Positions 25,301 to 37,100 of a DNA stretch of 64,000 nt are shown piece after piece (positions within the stretch are counted from its first letter, which is position 1; each line of letters starts with the position of its first letter). Under the pieces are notes generated by a model. That model made no database searches and was not told the DNA's origin. It saw only the letters and a program-made list of their open reading frames with translations. Origin of the DNA: Caprimulgus europaeus (Eukaryota; Chordata; Aves; Caprimulgiformes; Caprimulgidae); the NCBI GenBank assembly GCA_907165065.1, contig OU015523.1:115594246-115658245 (forward strand). The letters run 5' to 3'. A program made the position numbers and the translations under genes.

Positions 25301-28300
25301 AGAAAAGTGTTTCTATTGCCTGCAGTACCTCGGGTAGATTTAAAGCACAACAGATAAAGTGAAGCCACTGGAGAGACGTGATGGCTTGATCCACAGTGGG
25401 ACCACGCAGTCCTGCATTCACTCTCCCCACCCGGTGAGATGGGATGGGAGACACAACGAAGACATGAAAAACAGGGAGTTATTGCCAAGAGACCAAGATA
25501 AGGGTTCAGGTACCTGGTTATGTTGCATCATGTATCTCTGCAAATTTCTACTTATATATAGTCAAATTGTGTCCCCAGATATAGATAATGGAGATGAGCC
25601 CCATGCAAGTACAGAGCAGCACATAAATTAAACTGCTTGCTACAGAAACAGAGATACAATCCCTGTAGGAAGTGAGAGCACGGGCTCGGAGGAGGCAGCA
25701 ATGTGTAACAAACTTAAAGCCATTTGGTTGATGGAAACATTTTGCAGCATAATATGTATCTTATCTCTGATTCCACCTATTCTTTGTTTGCTGCCCCTGT
25801 GTCTCCTGCATGCTGCAGCCAGCTATCTGATTACAGTGATGAAGAGAGCCACATGGCATTGAATTTCAGTTGTGCATTGATCTTGCCGGGAATTAGTAAA
25901 AGAAAAATAAAAATCAATTGCAGTATCTTGGTCACTAGCCAAAAAAATAGGATATAAGTGGCTCAGAGTTACTGTATGATGGGTCAGCTTAACAGGTGCT
26001 CTGGATAACTGACATGACAGAACATAATGGTTATTGTGGAGAGGCAGTTATAGTATTGACAGGGACAACAGAGGCATTTAGAAAAGAAAGGAAGAAGTTG
26101 ATTGAGATATCCATGGTGATGCCAGAGCTAAGTGATTTTTTTAACACTTTCTGAATGAGGGCCACTGCATCTTTTTCACTGGAAGGCTGGTCTGTGGAGT
26201 GATTATATATCTGATATGTTGCATTTGGTAACTTGGACCACATGCTTATATATAACCAGACTGAGACAATTATAGGATAATTTGGGTAGATGAAACAAAA
26301 TCTTCAGCTGTAAAAATAATAAACAAAGCACGTGGGCTAGGGAAGAGCCCATTATATTTTTCATTAATTCAAAAACTTAGAAATCATTTTTAACCTGTAG
26401 ATTGGACGTGCCAAATCATCTTGCAGTTTATACATGGGCTTACAGGCTCGACTTTCCCTGGCATAAAGAAGAAGGGAAAACTGCCAAGAGCAATTTTATC
26501 CTCTCTTCTCTGGAAGGCATAGATAATGTGTATGACTAAAGCTTAATCAGAGAGACTGAAAGCCATCAGGTCTCAGACCTCATCCCTTGCACAACTGTCT
26601 ATTTATGCTGGGAAAAGTGGGCTGCGTTATACTCATTCCCCTATGGCCTCACTCTGCTTTGTAGTACACTGGGCAGAACCAGGTCCTCCTGTGTACAATG
26701 CTCTGAAAGTACATCTACTCTCACTGTACCCTTAAGTAGAGCTTTGAATCTGCAACAGTAGGATTTATTTTGGAACAAACTATAATTATGACCAATGAAA
26801 AATCTCTTGTTTTCCATCTCCTCTGAGGCAGGGCTATTTCCTCCCCAAGCTTTTCAGTGGTTTTCCAGTTTCTGTGGGTACCAGGGTCTCTCCTCTCTTG
26901 TGTCTCCCATGCCTCACTCAGCATCCCAGAGGCTTCTCCTGGTTCAACATACTCTAAATACTCTTTGGGAAAGTGCCCTTGTTTTTTCTTCCCAAAAGGC
27001 TGCACATTTCCCAGGGTGAATCAGCAAGGAGAATGAGCACCAAGCCTACACTGAGCAACAAAACATTGCAAGTAAGCAAAACACATCCACCTTCTTTCAT
27101 GATCCATATATACACATTTGTGCAACTTATCCACAACATAAAAGAACTCTATCTCATCTCTCTCAGAATATTCTATCTCACCCCAAATGGACTGGGTGTA
27201 ACTGCCTAAAGGAAAATGTACAGAAGTGTGGGCTTGTATTTATGAACATTTTTTACATAATCTCTGCCTGTACTAGTGCTTTAAAAAGCAAAACTGCCTG
27301 GGGATGCTGTAGATTTCATCTACGCTATGGGGATGATGAGCACTATGTATATGTCAGTGTTCCTCTTACTTTTGGTGAAGATGTAGCTCTGTGCACTCTG
27401 ATTTCCCTTAGGGCTCATGAATTTCAAGTGCACTGGAATGGAAGTCCATTTTTAAGAGAAACTTTTAACTAACTACAGATAATAGAACTCAAGATTGGCA
27501 ATATATGTTGATTTTTATTTTATTTTTTTTAGTGGGAATCTTTGTGCTATTATTGAAATACACTGGACCAAACTGATCTGCTCTACAACTCCCTGGTTTC
27601 AACAGGATTGCAGTGGGGAGAAAACGGTCCTATTTTGTCCATCCAAGTGTTGAATTCCAGCCTGTTATGGTCATTTCAGTTTGCAACAGGGTTATTTTCT
27701 CAGCAGTAGGCAAGGGATTATCTGCTTTTCCAGAAACCTCTTTGATTTTCATGTAACAGCTGATGACCTCTTATATTTCCAGTCATGTTCTTTGTTGGCA
27801 ATTCCAAGGGCTGTGAAAAAAAACACCCCTTTTTGTTTTGCATGAGATTCAGGACAAGAACTAAGTGAGATTGAGGCTTACATTTCACAGAGTTCAACTG
27901 AGTTGAACTGAACCTACCCAGGTTAAGATACTAATATTTCTCAGTACTCTCTCTCATTCCCGTGCCCACATGTACCTTGTATCATCATTCACTCACATCT
28001 ATTCTCTTTTTTAGCTCCATATTGGTTTCCTTTCCATCAGCCCTATTGGACTGGGTGACTGGCCCATCTTTTCTGCTGGATTTCGGGAAGGAGTAGGACC
28101 TGTTAGGATAGGTCCTTCTTTTATGCTTTTCAGCCACTAGATGTCTCTGACGCTGCAGAAAAATTCAGCAAAAGAAGAGGACCTTTGCATCCTGGTAAAC
28201 AAGAAAAACAAAATTGGAAGTCAACCATTGTGGAGGCTGTGGAGACTGCCTCTTTGTGTCGTAGTTCATTGCTTTTTTCTCTAATAAATAATTCTCACTT

Positions 28301-29719
28301 AAAAAAGCCACTCCTTATCTTTAGCTCATGATAATCACATACTCCTCTTATCTCCAAAGGCAAAAATGTAATGTACTAATTTGTCAAATGTCCTCCTTCT
28401 CTACTAAATTTCCATCTGGGAAATAGGTAGTCAGTTCTCACACCTCTGATATTGCCTCTGCTTTTGGAATGGGGATTGGCTTTTGCAAGAGATCTGAAGG
28501 GCCTGAAAACATGCAGTGGACTGAGGAAAGTAGATTAACTGTTCATAAATCAGCTCATGATACAGCAATTTCAGGGCAGATTCAGAGCACATAGCATTCA
28601 AGAGCAGTAGCAGTAGGATCAGTAGTAGCTGATCAACAGGCTTCATAACATATTCTTTGTTTTCCTTTTTTCCCCCTTTAACATTGAGAAAGAAATAGTT
28701 GACATAGTAGTTGGAAATAGAGGAGGAAAAATACAAAATGGTGAAATCTTTAAAGCATTGACAGGACAAAAAAAATCTTTTACTGTCCTAGCCCAGTAGA
28801 ATCCCATAGATGTTAGCACAGTGATATGGCTGGATATAGAAGCTCCTAAGTGACATCAGAAGACCTCTCCTTATATTTCAGACAAATTCATCCCAAACCA
28901 GCAAAATAGAGAGCTGGGAAATGGATGGGATTGCAGGATACAAAGTAGTAATGACAGCTAGCTCTTTTATAAATCATCATTACCAAATAGTATCAAAGTA
29001 CTTTAACAGCAAGAGTAAGAACAATTGTTCTGCTCTCCTTTCTACAAATAGCTAAAATGAAGCCCAGAGTTCAAAGCTATAGAAGAGGCTGAAGACAAGG
29101 TAGACAGCAGTATGCTGCTCTTGATGACTTGTCTACCCTGTCTCCTATGAGAATTGTTGTGTAAGGATGTTAAACCCAACCATCATTTGATAATGTTTTC
29201 TCCTTACCTGGAAGATATTTTTAATCAACTGAGAGAGATGAATGATGATCTTTCAGAGAACCTGAGAAACTTTTAAATTCTGATTCTTGCTCTGGTTTAC
29301 AAACAAGTTCCTATAAGTACATGTAATTATTTTCTGATTAATGTCAAGCATGAGATCAAACTTCTTGGCTTTTCTTTTAATTTAAAGAGGGTGCAATGAG
29401 CTAGAAAAGCAGCATGTTTCAGAAGAAGCAGATGCAAAGGATTCGATCCTATGAACACAATTTTCTAAACATCTGTTATGACTGCGAAGTACCAAAACCA
29501 AAAGATGAAGACATTAATGGCTCAGTACACTCAAGAATATGGCTTAGAATGTATATAAAAATTGTGTGAAACACACAACAGTAGCACTCACCTACTGCAA
29601 TAGACCTAGGCCAGTCGTTGTGTTCCTCCAAAAACTTATGGGAAAAGCTGAAACAGGGCATAGAATTGGCCTCATGTTTTGGCTGTGTGTGGCATACCTG
29701 TAAAAGAAATTCCTTTTAG

Positions 29720-29942
29720 TTACACTTCTGTAGAGGTAGTGCAGGATGCGGTCCTAAGCAAGAAACTACAGGATGTAAAAATACATGTCCTGGGACTACC
29801 TTGGTTTCAGCATACAGAAGCTCACACGGAGAGTGATGGATTGCATCCAGTACTTTACTCCATAGTCTTCACTAAGCAACTAGAGGAAGTGTTTGGAGCC
29901 ATGGGAAAGTCATGTTATTTCTCTGACTCAGCACTGATTCAG
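29720..29942 (+). other. Exon-like interval, weak
   Basis: An open frame covering 29679-29948 is bounded by a plausible splice acceptor (ATTCCTTTTAG ending at 29719) and ends at a consensus donor CAG|GTGAGC (after 29942). The translation includes SVEVVQDAVLSKKLQDVKI and LHPVLYSIVFTKQLEEVF; no family is recognised. Against it, the last 45 bases (about 29897-29941) also resemble the MIR core (cttgggcaagtca-tt-a-tctctgtgcctcagttt), so this may be a SINE relic with chance splice signals. Confidence 0.2.
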
Positions 29943-31678
29943 GTGAGCTAATTTTGCCACTCAAGGGCACATGCGTGCTTCATCCAAATGATGTACCAAT
30001 TCTCAGATGAGCTGCCTAGCAATAAGACATCTGAACTGGTAGGAAATTTCCCTTCTGTGTATATTTCCCTATATCCTATGTGAGGCTTGGCAAATCCCTT
30101 GTCTTTGGCATACATTTAGATAAAGAACCAAATTCCTCAATCTAAGCTGTCAGACAGGGAGGATGGCAGCCCTGCTCTGTTGTTAATTATGTTCAAGATG
30201 ACTTTTCCAGGGCCCACTCCAGTTTCTGTATGTGTTTCTGGTTAGCTACAAAGACCTCCCTAATCACCATTTGTAATAGATTATAATAAAGGCAGAACAA
30301 CACCATAGTGAGATTAGAGGTGCAGGAAATACTGTGTCTGAGGTTAAGTTAAGTGGCTTTGGGTCACAAATGTATATGAAGCAAATGGAGGGAGAGACTG
30401 GTGACTGCAAAATGGATTATTGTTCTCTAGATTTTAATAAAAAACAGTAACCTTCCGGTAATTTTTGACCATATAATGTAATACTCCCCTTATACACTCC
30501 TTACATAACAGTAGAAATATTACCATTCTTCATTAATCTCAATACAGATTTGGGAGTGGTTTCCGTCTGCTGATCTTACTGGATAATTTCACAGGAGTTC
30601 ATTTTACCAGATGTAGACATATACTTTTGAGCTAGTTGTCTTGGCTTCCTTTGCACTCACTGCAGAATAACTGCAAATTATAAGGTGTGATTCATTTTGG
30701 CCTAAAACCAGTCACATAGATCTGACTGGCTCTACTTCTTCCCAGTGACTATAACTGGAGTTAGTATAAAGAGAATGACTCACATTTTCGTGATTGCATT
30801 ATAAATGTCTAAGGATAGGTGAGAACACCACTTTTTCTGCCAGTCACTATCAGGCCTGTAGCAACAATCTACTTCTTAAAAAATAATCCATGTCATATTT
30901 AGTACAGTTAAAGGAAAAAAAAATAAAAATGAAATGTCCCTGGGAAAATTGTGTACTGGTGATTTACAGATGATCTTTCTTAACTAGGAAAATGGCCATA
31001 ATTCATTTTCTAAAAGAGAAAGATAAATAACTAAATAAAATTTGCTGATCATATCTTAGTCAAATATAAATGGCTTAATATCAACATACAGGAATTAGAA
31101 ATTGTTTATTATGTGGGGTTTTTGTTGTTGTTGTTTTTTGGGGTTTTATTTTTTCTGTTTAGAGGGCTCCTTGCTGTACCTTCCCTTCTCCATTTTGGCT
31201 AAGGTGCCTACTTGGTGCTTCTTTGCCAGCTCAGTTTCATAGTTAGGAGTCCCTCTGGCATAGCACATATCACTGCACATTTATCTGTAGCACAGAGCAT
31301 TTGGGTTTTTTTGATACTTCTGGTGCATTCGCCAAAAGCTGACAAACCAAAGAGAAAATCCTGAAGTTTAGATATAACATTCACAAGAAGGCAAGAAATT
31401 TTTATTATTTCTGATGAGGAAGAAGACTTGGGGTTTTTCTCCTCAAAAAGAAGAGTGCTAGACTAAAGGCAGCATATGCTCACAAAGGAATGTGACCAGA
31501 GATTGTTCAAAGCTATTTTCTGGATAATGTTCCTTGCTTAAAGTGCTTGAATTGCCAGAAGATAAGAAGACTTGATGCAAAAACTGGAGACAATAGCTTT
31601 GGAGAAACCATGCACACAGAACCATTCATTTCAGGAGATATTTACTTTTCTTTAGGAATGGCAATGGACTGAGCCTAA

Positions 31679-31757
31679 GATTTTTTTAATTTTTTTTTTT
31701 TAGGGAAGATTTACAACCATGTGTTTCATGATTATACCTTTTTTTTTTTTTTTTTCT
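31679..31757. repeat. Paired poly-T tracts
   Basis: Two T-rich runs (about 31682-31702 and a T17 at 31739-31755) separated by about 35 bases. Low-complexity sequence; no adjoining retrocopy recognised. Confidence 0.7.
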
Positions 31758-32439
31758 TTGCCCTTGGCAGTGCCAGGGTTTTCTCAGAATAACCCATTCT
31801 TACAGTACTAATTTGTTAGATTTAAGAGCATGCTTTCTCCATTGGCCAAAATATATGTCTATAATCAGATGTAAAGGCAGCTGGCAGTTTCCCAGACTAT
31901 TTGTGTCCTAAGGCAGCAAGGTGTCTGAAGGTACCCCTGAAATCATCGGATCAGGACATGAATGGATGTCTACTAAGTCAAAAGAAAAGAAATCTCTTTT
32001 ATTTAACAAAGTGCAAATGCATCTGGGAAGTGTCTTCAGGGGAAATTTCCCTTCCACAGCACTCAATTTCTCTGCCTTGTTTAGGTTAGCCCACAAATCC
32101 TAATTTCAGTTTGACGCTAGAAAAATCAGCCTACATTTTTTCATTGTTTCTTTCAATAGGTTTATACATCATACTTCAGAAACAGCCTTTAGTCTGCCTT
32201 TTTGGGTTTGATTAGCCTTGTAGTTTAATGATAACAAAGACTGATACCAAAGGCAGCTTTGGAAGGGTCCTGCTTTTTAGTTGAAACAGCTGGTTTTCTT
32301 TTTAGTAGTTAGAATAGTATTGCATTTTGGTTTCAGCCTGAGATTTGTTATGAGAGAGACACTAATAACATCCCAATGTTTGCATTTCTATCACTGGAAG
32401 TGAAGGACTTTGTGTTCTGTTAGTCTAAAAGTGCAAGAT

Positions 32440-32895
32440 CTAAGGGGTGAGGAATAGTTAAACTACTGTTAAATTGGCATTTGTGTATGCCAATGGGATA
32501 TTGCATATCATATCACATCATGTCCAGTATATTAGTGAGGGTTTCTCCATCTCTTGCTCTCTGGCTTTCACATGCGCTTTTCTGGGATTGCAGTTTCAGT
32601 TCAGGACTGTCACCCCTTTGGGATCTCCTTTGGGATCATTATCTGGAAATGAGCTGGGCTTGGTCAACAGGTGGTGAGCAGTTGCACCGTGTATCACTCA
32701 TTGGCATATTTTTTTACTGTTATCATTATCATTACTATATTAATATTAGTATTATTTAAAGTTTTCTTTTATTTCAATTATTAAACTGTTCTTATCTCAA
32801 TCTATGAGTCTTCTTACCCATGCCCCCAAATCCTCTCTCCTGTCCCCTAGGTGTGCGGGGGTGGAGGTAGGTGAACAGCTGTGTTGGCTGCTAGA
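32440..32895 (+). mobile_element. Old avian ERV LTR (solo), plus strand
   Basis: The 3' half matches an LTR type common in bird genomes: GGTGGTGAGCAGTTGCACC, TGTATCACTCATTGGC, a TTATCATTATCATTAC-type AT microsatellite, TTTATTTCAATTATTAAAC, TGTTCTTATCTCAA and a G-rich segment GTGCGGGGGTGGAGGTAGG. The upstream part has the expected promoter order: CCAAT at 32490-32494, then a TATA-like AGTATATTA at about 32526-32534. A variant polyadenylation signal ATTAAA lies at 32780-32785. The expected 5' TG and 3' CA ends are eroded, so the boundaries are approximate. No internal retroviral gene lies next to it; it is a solo LTR. The ERV subclass is not assigned here. Confidence 0.72.
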
Positions 32896-33012
32896 GAAGG
32901 TCTAGCCCAGGGAATCTATCATGGGAAGAATTAACATAGATGCATGTTTTTTTGTCCACCCTCTGGAGATTTACAAGTGATCTCAGGCTCAAGTGAATAT
33001 AGCATTCAAGGG

Positions 33013-34190
33013 GAATCATAAAATCATACAATCACAGGATGGTTTGGGTTGGAAGGGACCTTAAAGAGTATCTAGTTCCAACCCCCCTGCCATGAGCAGG
33101 GACACCTTCGACTAGACCAGGTTGCTCAAAGCCTCATGCAACCTGACCTTGAGCACTTCCAGGGAGGGGGCATCCACAACTTCTCTGGTTAATCTGTGCC
33201 AGTGTCTCACCAACCTCACAGTGAACAATTTCTTCCTAAAAGAAGGTCTAAAATCCAAACCTACTCACTTCCATTTTAAAGCCATTACCCCTTGTTCTAT
33301 CACTAGCTGCCCTTGTCAAAAGTGCCACCCTAGCTTTCTTGTAGTCCCTTCAGGTATTGGAAGGCCACTATGAGGTATCCCTGAAGCTTCTCTTCTCCAG
33401 GCTGAACAGCCCCAACTCTCTCAGCCTGTCCTCACAGGAGAGGTGCTCCAGCCCTCGGATCATCCTCATGGCCCTTCTCTGGACTCGTTCTAACTGACCA
33501 ATGTCTCTCTTGTGTTGGGGTCTCCAGAACTGGACACAGTATTCCCGGTGGGGCTTCACGAGAACAGAGCAGAGGGGAAGAATCACCTTCCCCGACCTGC
33601 TGGCTACGCTTCTTTTGATGCAGCCCAGGTACGGGTGGCCTTCTGGGCTGCAAGTGCACATTGCTGGCTCATGTTGATGTTCTCATCCACCACCATCCCC
33701 AAGCCCTTCTCTTAAGAGCTGGTCTCAATCCACTCATCACCCAGCCTGTATTTTTTTTTTGGGGGGGGAGATTTTCCTGACCTAAGTATAGGACTTTGCA
33801 TTGGGCGTTATTGAACTTCATGAGGTTAGCACAGGCCCACCTCTCAAGCGTATCAAGGTCCCTCTGCATGACATCCCGTCCCTTCAGCATGTCAACTGCA
33901 CCACACAGCTTGGTGTTGTCGGCAAACTTGCTGAGAGTGCACTCAATCCCACTGTCCATGGCTCTGACAAAGATGTTGAAGAGCACCGGCACCAGTACTG
34001 GCTTCTGAGGGACTCCACTCATCACCGGTCTCCACTCGGACTTTGAGCTGTTGATTGCAACTCTTTGAGTGCAACCATCTAGACAGTTCCTTATCCACCA
34101 AGTGGTCCATCTAGCAAACCCACATGTCTCCAACTCAGAGACTCTAAAGATTTTTAAAATTAATGGTAACATTGTCTCAAATGTCCTGTT
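33013..34190 (-). mobile_element. CR1 LINE, longest copy in the window, minus strand
   Basis: Starting in complement with AATCATAAAATCATACAATC (degraded octamers) and GGTTGGAAGGGACCTTAAAG, this copy extends through the 3' UTR, the ORF2 C-terminus (33368-33661, with [42 protein letters not shown]) and about 150 codons of reverse transcriptase (33669-34140). The latter shows WWIRNCLDG, QRVAINSS, WRPVMSGVPQ, VLFNIFV, DSGIECTLSKFADNTKL, LERWACANLMKFN and CKVLYLG. The palm active site, normally F/YADD, reads FADN (33915-33926), which removes one metal-binding aspartate. A frame change around 33665-33720 (beside a T-run and G-run at 33751-33767) and stops in the C-terminus also inactivate it. The 5' border is a truncation near 34140-34190. 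Confidence 0.95.
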
Positions 34191-37100
34191 CAACAATGTT
34201 AAAAATTAAGCACAAACTGGGAATGAAAGGAACAACAACTTAGACAACTTAGATAGACAACTTAGTACCTTCATTGCCTTGCACTTCAGACAAGTGACTT
34301 CCAGGTGTAGTTCTTTATGAACGGATGACTGCTGAGAGCACAATTGGTAACACCGTTCAGCTTCTTTCTCTGTGTAACACAGTCAGTAACTAATTGCTTC
34401 GCAAAATGGAAAGTCTTGCCAGAGTATAAGCCACTGCGAGCGTTAAAGTAACCTTGCAGCTCTGATTAACAGGCTTCCAGATGCTAGATTAATGAGCGGA
34501 TCTGAAAAGTTTGCATCAGCATAAGCTTCACTCTTGCTGAAAGCACTAAGCTTTGTTGCTAGCACATAGCAGTAAAGGATGAGTGGAGCTGTAGCATGTG
34601 GAAGAGCATTTTGAAAAAAAATCCCCACATAACATCTAGAGACTGAAACGTGTGTTTTTTTTCCCTCAGCAGCAAAGCCGCTCCAGGCTGACATAACTCC
34701 CCTTCTGCTGTTCATTTTGGTCTCAGAAGTCCTATTTGTATAGCTGTTTCGTTTATGGCTCCATTATTGAGAAGAATAATCTCACTAAAACAAACCAAGC
34801 CAAAGATAATAGATTCTCTTTAGTAGTGGCAAGGAACTTCCTTTGTTCTATCTCATTCCCTTCACGCCTGAAAACGCCTGAGTAAAGAAAAATACTGGCT
34901 TTAAAAGGAAGTGACATATCCTTAGCATAGGCACTTTGGAAAGATGTTAGATAAGAAGTTGCTAGACAAAAATGACAAAAGTAAAGACTGGGTAGGTTTG
35001 CATCAAAATTAATCTTGTCCTTTTCTACTTCAACATGCCATAGCAGAACTCTCACCTGAGTGTATACCAAGTTTTTACTTATTTTACTTATTTGGCTGAT
35101 TAGTTCAAGCCAGTCAATGGCAGCCAAATAATGGGGCATAAGCTTGCTTATAGGAGTCATCCCTTCAATGCTATTCCTACACATTGCCAAGCAAAGAAAA
35201 CTGTGTGGAAATTACACTGATGTTCCATTTGTTTTCCTCTGAGTAGCTTGTATGATGGTGTGAAAGGACATTTCATCCTTCCTTTTGAAATTTACTTTCT
35301 GTCTCTCATCAGTTATTTTGTTGGGTCTTTAAATGAACTTTAGCATTGTGCTAAGGTGCATTTATCTGTCCACAAAGGCAGCTTTGTCTATATATTTTTG
35401 CAACACCTGCTGAAAACTTGTTTTATCTTGAAAGTCAACCTGTTCCTTTTTGGAAAGTGAGGACTCAACAAAAAATGGTAAAGAATATGGTACCATTAAA
35501 ACAGCAATTTATTTCTTGTTCAAAGAGTAGACTTACTGGCAAGCAGATAACAGACTGCTATCTTTAGGTTAATTTTGATTGGGTTAAAAAATATTTGGCT
35601 GACATTATTCACACTTTCTATGCTGAGTAAGATTAAGACCTGTTACTGCTTATATGTCATGCTATGAATTCCTTTAGTTAACCAAGCAAATGTTGCTGTG
35701 CTGCCAGCACTCTTTATTTTTTAAAAACTTCAGGAAAAGTAGTCCATGCTCTTTTTTTCATGTAGGATGAAAGGAAAGAGCATTGATGAGAGTGAGTGAT
35801 GAGCTTGACTTTTGAAGGCTGCTTTGACTATTTTTAGGTCAAAGTAACTTCAAATTGAAAAGCAGACAGGAAGCATTTCTCTTCCTTCCTAAAGGGGAGA
35901 ACTTATACAGCAGCAAGACATCTCATTGGCAATCTAAACAGCAGAAGACCCTCATAACAGATATAAGCAGCTTTTAGCAGCGTTGGTCTCACAAGGCTGC
36001 CTCTTCTCCTCTGAGGTTCCCATACATATCTGCCCCTGGGAGCTCACTATTGGATGGTTCACTGCACTTGTGTCTTACAAAGTATGTCCAACCTGCCTTT
36101 CCCCAAAGAGCTAGCCTCTTTCCAAGTGAAAAATGGAAGTAACTCCTTGTTTTAACCTGGATTTCAGGTTCCACCAAGCCCTCTCCCACTCTTTGGTTAG
36201 AGACCAAAGCTCCTGAGGTTTTCCATTGTGACTTTGGTTCCTATTTTGCAGGCCTGTGGTAGCTTTGAGGCAGTGAAGTTACACCAGGGTAAAAGGAGGA
36301 ATGAGAAAATGAGGGTTTCCAATAGCTTACAGGCAGCGTTTGCAGCTGACACTGATGCTTTGCCGTCTCTGTTCTTGGTGTTTACAGTCCTGACTGTAGC
36401 AAAATGATGATCGAAGAGCAGCTCAGTAACATTTTCTGTTGGTCGATTTTCTTCCAGAGTATCTGCCTCTAGGGCCGATTTGTGACTTCACCTGAATAAG
36501 TGAAGTCATCTCAGATTCTAATTTTATCTTCTCCCTTCAAACTGGTAGCTGTAAATGGCACTTTTCAGTCTCAGAAGTACTTTAGCCCTGAAGCTGACAG
36601 TAGCCCTGTAACAAATAACAATATAAAGCAAAGTTCAGGGGCAGAAATCTTGCATTAAATAGAAAATTATTAGGACATTAAGTGAAGGTTGAAAACCCTT
36701 GTCAGCTTGCATACGTGTCAGACAATTTACCATCTGTGGATTAATCCCTTTGGTCTCCTTATGTGTAGTTGTAAGAGAGAATTTGTCTAATGCATTTGCT
36801 CTGCATCAACCCTTATTTGCTCTTTTCATGTCACTCCTGGATAGATTTATTCAAATACAAATGATGGGAGCATCTCTCAACAGTTCCACCACTGGAAAAT
36901 TTGTTATAATGGGAGGGACTTTCTTGAGGGACTTTGGGGTTTCAGCCTTTATTTCACAAAATGTTCAGTTATTTAATTTACAAAATCTATCTGTGACAAC
37001 TGATTTTAATAAATACAGGAAAACAAGCAAACCAGGTTATTACAAACAAGCAAACAACTATTTGATGTGGGAAAAATGGATGATGCTACTGACTACTGTT

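Larger units (their letters stand above)
19367..32439. other. Long repeat-poor non-coding region
   Basis: About 13 kb in which I recognise no CR1, LTR or intact gene. AT-rich, with many homeodomain-type TAAT/ATTA cores, for example around 23121-23160 and 23630-24100. Four GCTGATGGA-type words (two direct, plus an inverted and a direct copy) cluster at 21390-21600 but make no convincing repeat. Weak items within it are an exon-like segment at 29720-29942, a possible ancient palindromic repeat relic near 27563-27620, and poly-T tracts near 31681-31756. The low transposon load would suit a stretch of conserved regulatory DNA, but that cannot be judged without alignment. Confidence 0.45.

Noticed and set aside
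28070-28120. AGGACCT...AGGTCCT mini-hairpin
   Set aside because: Seven-base stem; expected many times by chance.
28960-29080. Possible MIR3/L2-type 3' end (GTATCAAAGTACTTTAACAG ... TAGCTAAAATGAAGCCCAG)
   Set aside because: The order of motifs is suggestive but too diverged to call by eye.
34753-35190. 145-codon open frame, minus strand, with a second at 34443-34715
   Set aside because: No recognisable protein family; I considered a retroviral fragment but see no motif to support it.
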